A stretch of 10,138 nucleotides of DNA from positions 1-10,138 of the forward strand of contig DATCLA010000063.1 of assembly GCA_036564195.1 (NCBI GenBank), given 5' to 3'. A program made the position numbers and the translations under genes. Positions 1 through 6,884 of the stretch are shown here, piece after piece. The notes under the pieces were generated by a model that worked only from the letters and a program-made list of their open reading frames with translations, ran no database searches and was not told the origin of the DNA. This DNA comes from DATCLA01 sp036564195 (GTDB taxonomy: Bacteria > Bacillota > UBA4882 > UBA8346). Each line of letters begins with the position of its first letter. Positions within the stretch are counted from its first letter, which is position 1.

Positions 1-46
1 GAATTATTAACCCTTAAAAATGATTCTGGTCAAGGGAGGTTTTTTT

Positions 47-637
47 ATGGCAAAATCCTTGGATGAGATGACCAATGAAGAACTTTGGAAGCTGTTTCCG
101 ATAATTATCAGCCAACCTAACCCGGCCTGGAAGGATAGTTACGCAAAGGAAAAGGTGATAATCGAAGAAAAAATTGGTACTGATAACATTGTTCGAATCA
201 GTCACATCGGCAGCACTGCAGTACCTAATCTGCCGGCAAAGCCAATTGTGGATATTCTTCTGGAAATCGAAACAAATACCGATCTTGATCAACTAATAGC
301 GGCCCTCCGGGGACTGGGCTATATTTACAGCCCCCAACCTAACAACCCGCCTCCTCATATGATGTTTATGAAAGGTTATACTCCGGAAGGCTTTAAGGGT
401 CAAGTATACCACCTTCACGTAAGATACAGTGGTGATTGGGATGAACTTTACTTTAGAGACTATCTGAGCTCTCATTCCGATGTCGCCAAAAGATACGCCG
501 AACTTAAGCTCAACCTCAAAGAGAAATACGAGTTTGATCGGGACGGGTACACTGCCGCTAAAACCGACTTTATCAAAAATCTCACCAAACTGGCACGGGA
601 TGAGATGCCTGATAAATATCGGCCCTTATCGGATTAA
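47..637 (+). CDS. GrpB/UPF0157 family protein
   Basis: This 196-aa protein carries the hallmark of the GrpB (UPF0157) family, HIGSTAVPNLPAKPIVDI, at about residues 53-70. The family has a nucleotidyltransferase-like fold, and here the Gly-Ser pair (G55, S56) and an acidic strand with D69 are present. Family members are usually about 170-190 aa, so it looks full length. A later stretch with HLHVRYSGD also fits the family. The biochemical role of the family is not settled; some members are fused to CoaE. The ATG at 47 was chosen because GGGAGGT lies 6 nt before it; the in-frame ATG at 20 has no such site and would put the ribosome binding site inside the gene. It has no visible functional link to the downstream operon and is separated from it by decayed sequence and a hairpin. 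Confidence 0.88.
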   Translation: MAKSLDEMTNEELWKLFPIIISQPNPAWKDSYAKEKVIIEEKIGTDNIVRISHIGSTAVPNLPAKPIVDILLEIETNTDLDQLIAALRGLGYIYSPQPNNPPPHMMFMKGYTPEGFKGQVYHLHVRYSGDWDELYFRDYLSSHSDVAKRYAELKLNLKEKYEFDRDGYTAAKTDFIKNLTKLARDEMPDKYRPLSD

Positions 638-752
638 AAGGATATTAGTGCTGAAATTTAGTCAAGAAAGACCCTTTGATTCTATTCCGACCCTACAAAC
701 TGCGCATATATCTTCTTCATTAGATTCATAATAATGTTCGAAAGATAAAACG

Positions 753-1036
753 ATGTCCATTGACGCACAAATCCCCAAATTTCCCCAATTTAAAGAACCA
801 ATGACCGAACCGGAGTTTGTCTTAGCCTGGGATGAACCGGAGGAAAGCAGCACCCATACGGCCTTACCCAACTTGAACAAGGCCGTAGTCTGATTTTAAT
901 ACCGGGTGAAAACAGATTCATCCTGGCCGGAATGGGCCAAGCCCCCTATCGCCCGGTGACCGAAGCCATAAACGAACGAGTCGTCATTGGCCCTCAAGAG
1001 GGTTCTAAGTCATCCATCTTGTCCAGGATGACTTGA
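753..1036 (+). pseudogene. Frameshifted coding remnant, family unknown
   Basis: Two overlapping reading frames look like pieces of one broken gene. From ATG 753 the first frame reads MSIDAQIPKFPQF and so on for 46 codons, to a TGA at 891. A second frame, open from about 836, reads HPYGLTQLEQGRSLILIPG and then ENRFILAGMGQAPYRPVTEA, and closes with TGA at 1034-1036. The second frame has protein-like composition (alternating strand residues, Gly and Pro turns) but no start codon or ribosome binding site. Joining them needs a frame change near 840-870. The last codons run through the hairpin at 1007-1034, so the original protein probably ended differently. I do not recognise the family. It could instead be two chance frames; the call rests on residue texture only. 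Confidence 0.35.
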
Positions 1037-1046
1037 TTTTATTTTA
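1007..1046 (+). terminator. Intrinsic terminator-like hairpin
   Basis: AAGTCATCC (1007-1015) pairs perfectly with GGATGACTT (1026-1034), giving a 9-bp stem with a 10-nt loop. It is followed after two bases by a T-rich run (TTTTATTTT, from 1037). It lies between the first gene with its decayed neighbour and the VgrG-type operon, so it probably insulates the operon from upstream transcription. The stem has moderate GC and the T run is interrupted, so it may be weak. Confidence 0.6.
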
Positions 1047-1181
1047 TGAACTCCTAAATTAAGTTGCCCAATTTTAAATTCTCAAAAACAGCTCACTCTA
1101 AAAGGATACATAATATCAATGGAGAATACTATACAATTAATTCCAATAATGCAAACAGTATCCACTATGGGGTGATTTATA

Positions 1182-2243
1182 ATGTCCAATCCCTCCCACT
1201 TGGATGAGAAAATAATCCGGCTAATTGATGTTTCCCGAGAGAAAAAAGCCGGCCCTGCCAACCGCTTTGCATCCCTCGACATCAGAACAGGTACTGCGGT
1301 GATCGGCGGAACTCGTTTTAACTTTGCTGCAACCCCACTCTTAGACGGCAAACTGCAAATGATGATCCCGGAAGATTTCCAGTCCATCCCGCCGGAAAAA
1401 TTCTATAAACCCGAATCAAAACCCGACTTAATGTTAACTGATCAAAGCGGCGCAATTCAAATAACCCTGCTTCATACTAAAAAGGAAGTGACTAACGATG
1501 CGGAGGTTGCTTCCCACAAAAGCGAAGTTCGACAAATCCTGGAAAGCCTGAATTCCAGTCTTGATTGGCAGAGCAATGATACTAAAGAAGTTAACGGCAA
1601 ACGAATTGAATATTTCGAATTGATAACTCCCGTATTGGGTTCGCTGGTATATAATCTAACTTTCTTCATGCAACTGCAACAACGGATCTTAACCGGCAGT
1701 TTTATCTGCACCGAACGCCACCTTAAAGGCTGGAAGCCGGTATTTCACCAGATGTTGGAATCAATCAAAGTCATTACTCCTGAAACCGTGAATACTACTT
1801 TAACCCATCCGGATTACTCCACCTACCCCTTCAAATCCGGTCAATATGGCTTCCATAACGGTCAAGAATACCGGTTATATAAAGTCGGAGCTGATCAGTA
1901 CAGCCTAATTTCCCACAATCCCAAAGACCTTGAGAATGGTTTTGTCGCTAAGGATGGGGTCTTCCGGAAAATTGTCACAAAAAGCGAAATCACAGCGGCC
2001 TATGAAATCCAATTAACTATATTATACCGAGGCCATCAGTTTGAATTTGCCGGTCAGGGAATCCAAGCCACCCGCATTAAATTACTGGCTAAAAACTGTA
2101 GTCCTACTATGATTAAGGAATTGCAGCTGGAAAAGGTTGATACCAATGAATATGTAAAAATAATTGATAAAACAGAAGTTGAAAACGTGGTTGAAAAACG
2201 TTTGCCGGTAGCCGGGTTTGCCATGCCGGAGCACCAAAATTAA
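1182..2243 (+). CDS. DcrB/DUF1795-like putative spike adaptor with extra C-terminal domain
   Basis: This 353-aa protein opens the operon. Residues about 48-197 have the pattern of a DcrB/DUF1795 (Mog1/PsbP-like) fold. There is an IPEDF strand near 62, then QITLLHTKK, an acidic-basic helix, a strand pair around GSLVYNLTFFMQ, and a closing amphipathic helix KGWKPVFHQMLESI. In type VI systems, DUF1795 proteins (EagR/EagT type) are chaperones that load Rhs or PAAR effectors onto VgrG, which makes an adaptor role attractive here. The N-terminal 48 residues and the C-terminal part (about 215-353, after a Thr/Pro-rich linker) match nothing I recognise. No signal peptide or membrane segment is seen. 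GGGGTGA lies 6 nt before the ATG. The stop codon overlaps the ribosome binding site of the next gene, which indicates translational coupling. The fold assignment is by pattern only; the position next to VgrG is clear. Confidence 0.72.
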   Translation: MSNPSHLDEKIIRLIDVSREKKAGPANRFASLDIRTGTAVIGGTRFNFAATPLLDGKLQMMIPEDFQSIPPEKFYKPESKPDLMLTDQSGAIQITLLHTKKEVTNDAEVASHKSEVRQILESLNSSLDWQSNDTKEVNGKRIEYFELITPVLGSLVYNLTFFMQLQQRILTGSFICTERHLKGWKPVFHQMLESIKVITPETVNTTLTHPDYSTYPFKSGQYGFHNGQEYRLYKVGADQYSLISHNPKDLENGFVAKDGVFRKIVTKSEITAAYEIQLTILYRGHQFEFAGQGIQATRIKLLAKNCSPTMIKELQLEKVDTNEYVKIIDKTEVENVVEKRLPVAGFAMPEHQN

Positions 2244-2255
2244 GGAGGGATACCC

Positions 2256-3686
2256 ATGGCGTTTTCATTTATCGGAGGCGGTAATATCGAAGTTTCGCCT
2301 TTTAAGTTTAAACAATTAACGGATTTGAAATTAGTCCGGAAAATAAATCAACACGCCAGATTGTCCGTCTGCGGGGTTATCGCTGCAGAACTTAAAGACC
2401 GACCGATTCACGATTTGACCAGGGAAACAATTATTGAAGTGAATCAGGTTGACTTCAATTCCGGCAAAACCTTGATTTTTAAGGGGATCGTTTCCAAAGC
2501 GGAAGTTAAAATGGTAATGGATGTTTATTACCTTGAGGTGGAAGCGACTTCTCTTACCCAACTGATGGACGTTAAGCTCAAAAGCCGTTCGTTTCAGAAC
2601 GTGAACCTGACTTATCAAGACCTGATTAAACAAGTAGTGAATGAATATAATGGGGACATTAAAGACTATGCTTCCCAAAAACAGAAAATTGGTAAAGTCA
2701 TAATCCAGTGGAATGAAACTGACTGGCAGTTCCTAACCCGCCTGGCTTCCCATTTCAATACCGGACTGATTCCCTACTTGTTATCCGATACCCCTAAGCT
2801 ATATTTGGGGATCCCCGAAGCAAACGGTGAGCCTCCAAAGCTGGAAAACTTCCACTACCGGGTCAGCAAAAAGCTCTCCGATTACCGTTACGCTTCAGAA
2901 AATGCCCAGCCCGGTATCGAAGAAGACGATTTCATCTCCTATGAGGTAGAAAGTGAAAGACTGCTCGAACTCGGCGCAGCGGTCAGTTTTCGGAATACCC
3001 GTCTCTATGTTTATGAAGCCACCTCCTTTTTAGAAAACGGTGTTTTAAAGCATCTTTATTTGCTTGCGCCCCAAAAAGGGTTAAGCCAAAAAACCGCCTA
3101 CAACGAGCAGATTGTCGGCCTATCGCTGGAAGGCAAAGTTATCGATGTTGCCAAGGATAAGGTCCGAGTGCATTTGACGATTGACCCCGAGCAGAAAAAA
3201 GAGGAAGCTTTCTGGTTCCCCTACTCCTCTGTCTACACAGCCGAAGGAAACAGCGGCTGGTATTGTATGCCGGAGCTGGGGGATTGGGTGAAAATCTACT
3301 TTGGTAGTAAAAAGGAAGAAGAAGGCGTTGCCATCAGTTCCATCCGGAAAGACTCCAGCGAAAGCAAGCACAACAAACTTTCCGACCCAAATATCAAGTA
3401 TCTTCGCACCAAGTCCGGTAAAGAACTGATGTTTAGTCCTGAGGAGATTGTGATTACCGGAAAAGACGACCAAATTTACATCAAGTTAAATGATAAAGAT
3501 GGGATTACCATTTACAGCCAAAAAGCGGTAAAGATTATCGCCAAACAAGACCTTGCGCTGGAGTCTGAAGCAGCCAAAGTGATTATCAAGTCCAAAGAAG
3601 GAATCAATATTTCCTGCGACTCCAGCGAACTAAAGATGGACAAAACCTCGGTGATTATTACCGGTGATGAGGTTAAGACCAACTAG
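2256..3686 (+). CDS. VgrG/Pvc8-like contractile-injection spike protein (copy 1)
   Basis: This 476-aa protein is a spike of the gpD/VgrG/Pvc8 type. Residues about 1-280 form the gp27-like hub, including the family signature NETDWQFLTRLASHF at about 152-166. Residues about 288-355 form the gp5 OB-fold, with GKVIDVAKDKVRVHL, then WFPYSS, the signature YTAEGNSGWYCMPELGD and a strand leading to AISSIRKD. From about 388 (SGKELMFSPEEI) the sequence becomes regular alternating strands, as expected of the trimeric beta-helix needle. It lacks the gp5 lysozyme domain and any C-terminal effector extension. By family knowledge it would trimerise and sit at the tip of a contractile tube, capped by a PAAR-like protein, which the same operon supplies. 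An AAGGAGGG site overlapping the previous stop precedes the ATG. It is clearly homologous to the second spike gene at 5407. Confidence 0.93.
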   Translation: MAFSFIGGGNIEVSPFKFKQLTDLKLVRKINQHARLSVCGVIAAELKDRPIHDLTRETIIEVNQVDFNSGKTLIFKGIVSKAEVKMVMDVYYLEVEATSLTQLMDVKLKSRSFQNVNLTYQDLIKQVVNEYNGDIKDYASQKQKIGKVIIQWNETDWQFLTRLASHFNTGLIPYLLSDTPKLYLGIPEANGEPPKLENFHYRVSKKLSDYRYASENAQPGIEEDDFISYEVESERLLELGAAVSFRNTRLYVYEATSFLENGVLKHLYLLAPQKGLSQKTAYNEQIVGLSLEGKVIDVAKDKVRVHLTIDPEQKKEEAFWFPYSSVYTAEGNSGWYCMPELGDWVKIYFGSKKEEEGVAISSIRKDSSESKHNKLSDPNIKYLRTKSGKELMFSPEEIVITGKDDQIYIKLNDKDGITIYSQKAVKIIAKQDLALESEAAKVIIKSKEGINISCDSSELKMDKTSVIITGDEVKTN

Positions 3687-3706
3687 CATTACAGCAGGCA
3701 AAGACG

Positions 3707-4849
3707 ATGAAGAAAGCTGAAGCTTTAGCACATTTTGAACAAACTTATGTCCAACCCAAACTGTTGCAAAAACTGTTGCAGGCGCAGGACTATCTCTTGC
3801 AACATCGAGATGAACTGGCAGCAGACTTCCAGAAATCGTTGTGCCAAATTTGTCTTGCGATTAAAGCAAGACAGTTAAAAGGCGAATTGGGTAAAGTAGG
3901 GTTTATCCATTATGCAATGCTGCGTTCGGCAATTTTGTTCCGAAAGCCCCAGTATCGGATCGATGTCTATCCCAAAGAGTGGTATTTCGACTTGGATGCC
4001 CCGGAATGTTCCGCGTATTTTGATGCCGACCCGATCTTTAAATTTCTGGATGAACTGGAACGGGAGCTGGACGGACCACGCCGACAATATCTGAACCGGA
4101 TTACCCCGGTTGACTTGGAACAAATTAAGCTGCGGGAAGCCCCTAAGTTCAATCGCTTGCTTGTCAGTTTGGCTGATTATGCCTTAAGTTACACTCCCCT
4201 TCCGGCACAGCTCTCAGAAATCGCCAAGGAACCTGAGTTTGAGATCAGAGTCGGCGAATATTACGATCTTACGGAAGTGGTTTACAAAGAGGACGTACGG
4301 AATAAAGAAGCCGAAGCAATCAAAGAATGGCTGGAAGATAAACACGAAAACTCATATGTAGCGGCTGTATTGAAAAATCTTGATTTATCCCATGGCGATT
4401 ACGCCGGAAATGATTTGCGCCGGGTTGACTTTCAGGGCAGCAATCTTGCCAAGGCGAACTTTCAAAGTTGCTTATTAAGCAAGGCCCGCTTTGCCGACTG
4501 TCAGCTTAACCAAGCTGATTTTAGCGACGCTATTCTCCACGATGCTGACTTTAGCGGAGCTAACCTGCAACAGGCAGTGTTTTCCGGAGCGGAAGGCGCG
4601 CGCGGCATTACATCGGATTTAGACCTAAATATTCACAGCGTTTGGGGAGTAAATTTCAGCGGAGCCAATCTGGAAGGCGCTAATTTTCGATATGCCAACC
4701 TTCAGGGAGCTAACTTTAACCAGGCCCGGTTTAACCAATTTACTAATTTTGATGGAGCTCGACTACAGCAGGCGGTTTTTAATCAAGCCGCCCGGCCGTA
4801 TTTAAAACTGGAACCGCAACAGGCTGACGTTATTATTTGGATTGATTAG
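3707..4849 (+). CDS. Pentapeptide-repeat protein with unique N-terminal domain
   Basis: This protein has 380 aa. Residues about 222-355 consist of A(D/N)LXX/ANFXX repeats (for example SNLAKANFQSC, ANLEGANFRYANLQGANF), which fold as a right-handed quadrilateral beta-helix. One interruption of about 25 residues (GARGITSDLDLNIHSVWG) breaks the repeat run. Residues 1-220 are mostly helical and charged, with an EALAHFEQTY start and a WYFDLDAPECSAYFDADP segment; I do not recognise this part. Pentapeptide proteins are often found in VgrG clusters, where an accessory or effector-linked role is suspected; the function is inferred from context only. The start lacks a strong Shine-Dalgarno sequence (only a weak AGGCAAAG), so translation may depend on coupling to the spike gene that stops 20 nt upstream. 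No signal peptide or membrane segment is seen. Confidence 0.88.
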   Translation: MKKAEALAHFEQTYVQPKLLQKLLQAQDYLLQHRDELAADFQKSLCQICLAIKARQLKGELGKVGFIHYAMLRSAILFRKPQYRIDVYPKEWYFDLDAPECSAYFDADPIFKFLDELERELDGPRRQYLNRITPVDLEQIKLREAPKFNRLLVSLADYALSYTPLPAQLSEIAKEPEFEIRVGEYYDLTEVVYKEDVRNKEAEAIKEWLEDKHENSYVAAVLKNLDLSHGDYAGNDLRRVDFQGSNLAKANFQSCLLSKARFADCQLNQADFSDAILHDADFSGANLQQAVFSGAEGARGITSDLDLNIHSVWGVNFSGANLEGANFRYANLQGANFNQARFNQFTNFDGARLQQAVFNQAARPYLKLEPQQADVIIWID

Positions 4850-4877
4850 TCACTCTCCCGGACGGAGGTTTTGATTG

Positions 4878-5390
4878 ATGGATTATTTTCTGCTCTCCCA
4901 GGACCAACGGATTCCACATCCGGTTGAACCTTCAGGGGCTCTTAAAGCCCATTTTGAAAATCACCCCGATGTAAACGCCGTAATTCAACTTAATATCAAA
5001 ACTGCGGAATACACCGAATATATTGATTTTATTGCCAAACCTTGGCCATTGGTATCGGACCGGCTGAAACAACTGTTGCAACGGTTTGAGAAAAAAGCCA
5101 CTTTTTTACCTGTAGTTTTAGCGGATAAAGTTCACGGCGAGCAACATTTATATTGGGGATTGATCCCCCCCAAGCTGGATTGTTTATCGGAAGATACCCA
5201 ATTTAACAAAGATGGAACCATTAAAAAACTGGTACTTGATCCAAAACCGGCGGCAGCTTGCCGGCTGTTTCAAATCGACCGGGTGATGGAGAATTACCTG
5301 GTTGCCAATTTGATTGTGGTTGAAAGCATGCTCCGCCGCAATTTTACCGGTTTCAAACTTACCAGGATTGAACTTGAATCAAAAACTTAA
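4878..5390 (+). CDS. DUF1629/Imm11-like protein
   Basis: This protein has 170 aa. From about residue 57 it follows the layout of the DUF1629 (Imm11-type) family: PLVSDRLKQLLQRF, then a strand TFLPVVL, then HLYWGLIPPKLDCLSED (the position where the family has its Tyr-Tyr-Leu and a 'vDxlDxxxS' pattern), a LVLDPKP turn, CRLFQID, a short helix ending in VVESMLRR, and GFKLTRIEL at the end. Imm11 proteins were predicted as immunity proteins of polymorphic toxins. This one sits between structural spike genes instead, so it could be an adaptor or tip-loading protein using the same fold, or immunity to an effector now lost. GGAGG lies 9 nt before the ATG; a TTG one codon earlier (4875), at 6-nt spacing, is equally possible. 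Confidence 0.75.
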   Translation: MDYFLLSQDQRIPHPVEPSGALKAHFENHPDVNAVIQLNIKTAEYTEYIDFIAKPWPLVSDRLKQLLQRFEKKATFLPVVLADKVHGEQHLYWGLIPPKLDCLSEDTQFNKDGTIKKLVLDPKPAAACRLFQIDRVMENYLVANLIVVESMLRRNFTGFKLTRIELESKT

Positions 5391-5406
5391 GCAGAGGTGT
5401 TAACCA

Positions 5407-6855
5407 ATGGGCTTATCTGGCGATTTAACCGGGTACGAAAATCTGGAAATCTTGTCCCCTTACCCCATACAACAATTAACCGAACTGAAAATTACCCGCC
5501 GGATTAATTGCCATACCAAGGTCTATTACTCCGGCATCATTCCCGAAGAGCAGCAAGACCACTATATTCGGACCGCTTCTTGCAAAGATAGTCTCGTGAT
5601 TAATCAAAAATCCGCGGGCAAAACCAGGCCGCTTTTTAAGGGAAGAGTCTCCGCAATCGGAGTTAAAGCCGTTCAGGGAGTTTACTATCTGGAGGTTGAA
5701 GGTCACTCCGCCACCAAAGAGCTGGACTACAAATTAAAAGACCGGTCATTTCAAGATCATACGAAGAAAGTAACTGAGCTTCTCAATCAGATTATCTCCG
5801 CCTATCCGGGCGGCAGTATTAAAGACCAGGCCTGTCAAGGAGCTGCTGTGGGAACATTAGTGGTTCAAAGCAACGAAACCGACTGGCAGCTATTGATGCG
5901 GCTGGCCTCCAGGTTTAATGCCTTTTTGATTCCAGATGACCTGGCTGACAAACCCAAAGTCTATTTTGGACTGCCTAATCCCGCAACCGGCGCGACCGTC
6001 TTTTCCGATGAATTGCCCTACCGGATCGGCAAAAACCTGTCCGAATATGCCGAACTGTCGGAAAACTACCTGCAAGGGATGACTGCTACCGACTTTACTT
6101 ACTTTATTGTAGAAACCGGCCAATATTACCCGCTGGGAACTCCGGTAAAGTTTAAAGGAGTTAAACTGATCATCTCCCAATCCACCGCCGTTCTGAAAAA
6201 CAGCACCTTAATCTATGAATACCAGCTTTGTCCCGCAGACGGGCTGAAACAAAAACCGATTTACAACCGAAAGATCGCCGGCATGTCTTTAAAAGGAAAG
6301 GTGATTGATATCTCCAGAGACAAAGTCCGGGTACATTTGGATATTGACAAACAACAGGATAAAGACACCGCCTGGTGGTTCCCCTACTCCAGCTTTTATA
6401 CAGCCGAAGGCAACAGCGGTTTTTATTGCATGCCACAAATCGGCGACCAGCTTTTGATCTACTTCCCTACTGTTCACGAAGAGGATGCTGTAGCCATCAA
6501 TTCGGTGCGCAAAGATGCGGAGGGCTGTTCAAAGACCCAAGATCCCAGTGTCAAATACCTGGGCACCAACCATGGTAAAGAGCTGATGCTGAGTGAAGGG
6601 GAATTATCCCTAACCGCTAAAAACCGGAAAGATGGGCAGATTCTGATTAAACTCAATGATGATCATGGAGTTGAAATCCGCAGTGACAATGAGCTTTATC
6701 TGACAGCGAGGAAAAATATAATTTTTGACCTAGAACAGACCGCCACCATCAAGGCCAAGGAAGAAGTCCAACTGGTCTGCGGCGAAAGTTCGATTAATCT
6801 GGATGGCATCACCCATCTCAAAGGAGTAGCAGTTTCACTGAAACCTCGCAAGTGA
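5407..6855 (+). CDS. VgrG/Pvc8-like contractile-injection spike protein (copy 2)
   Basis: This 482-aa protein is a paralogue of the spike protein at 2256, with the same architecture and length. The hub region carries NETDWQLLMRLASRF at about residues 155-169. The OB-fold starts near 292 with LKGKVIDISRDKVRVHLDID and contains WWFPYSSFYTAEGNSGFYCM. A beta-helix needle runs from about 390 (GKELMLSEGELSL) to the C-terminus. The copies agree best in these motifs and differ widely in the hub and needle, so the duplication is old or the copies were acquired separately. It lies directly upstream of the DUF4280 tip gene, making it the likelier docking partner for that effector. AGAGGTG precedes the ATG by 7 nt. 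Its stop codon is close to the start of the tip gene, consistent with one transcript. Confidence 0.93.
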   Translation: MGLSGDLTGYENLEILSPYPIQQLTELKITRRINCHTKVYYSGIIPEEQQDHYIRTASCKDSLVINQKSAGKTRPLFKGRVSAIGVKAVQGVYYLEVEGHSATKELDYKLKDRSFQDHTKKVTELLNQIISAYPGGSIKDQACQGAAVGTLVVQSNETDWQLLMRLASRFNAFLIPDDLADKPKVYFGLPNPATGATVFSDELPYRIGKNLSEYAELSENYLQGMTATDFTYFIVETGQYYPLGTPVKFKGVKLIISQSTAVLKNSTLIYEYQLCPADGLKQKPIYNRKIAGMSLKGKVIDISRDKVRVHLDIDKQQDKDTAWWFPYSSFYTAEGNSGFYCMPQIGDQLLIYFPTVHEEDAVAINSVRKDAEGCSKTQDPSVKYLGTNHGKELMLSEGELSLTAKNRKDGQILIKLNDDHGVEIRSDNELYLTARKNIIFDLEQTATIKAKEEVQLVCGESSINLDGITHLKGVAVSLKPRK

Positions 6856-6884
6856 CAACCTATTTTAAGGGGAAAGGAGGAAAT

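Noticed and set aside
662..880. Minus-strand 72-codon open frame
   Set aside because: It has no ribosome binding site and no recognisable family; it lies opposite the more protein-like plus-strand remnant.
3752..3780. Tandem AAACTGTTGC repeat near the start of the pentapeptide gene
   Set aside because: It encodes a Lys-Leu-Leu-Gln repeat in a helix and is explained by coding sequence.
6852..6884. GTG start overlapping the previous stop codon for the DUF4280 gene
   Set aside because: The strong AAAGGAGG lies inside this extension, directly before ATG 6885, and the extra residues look like leader sequence.
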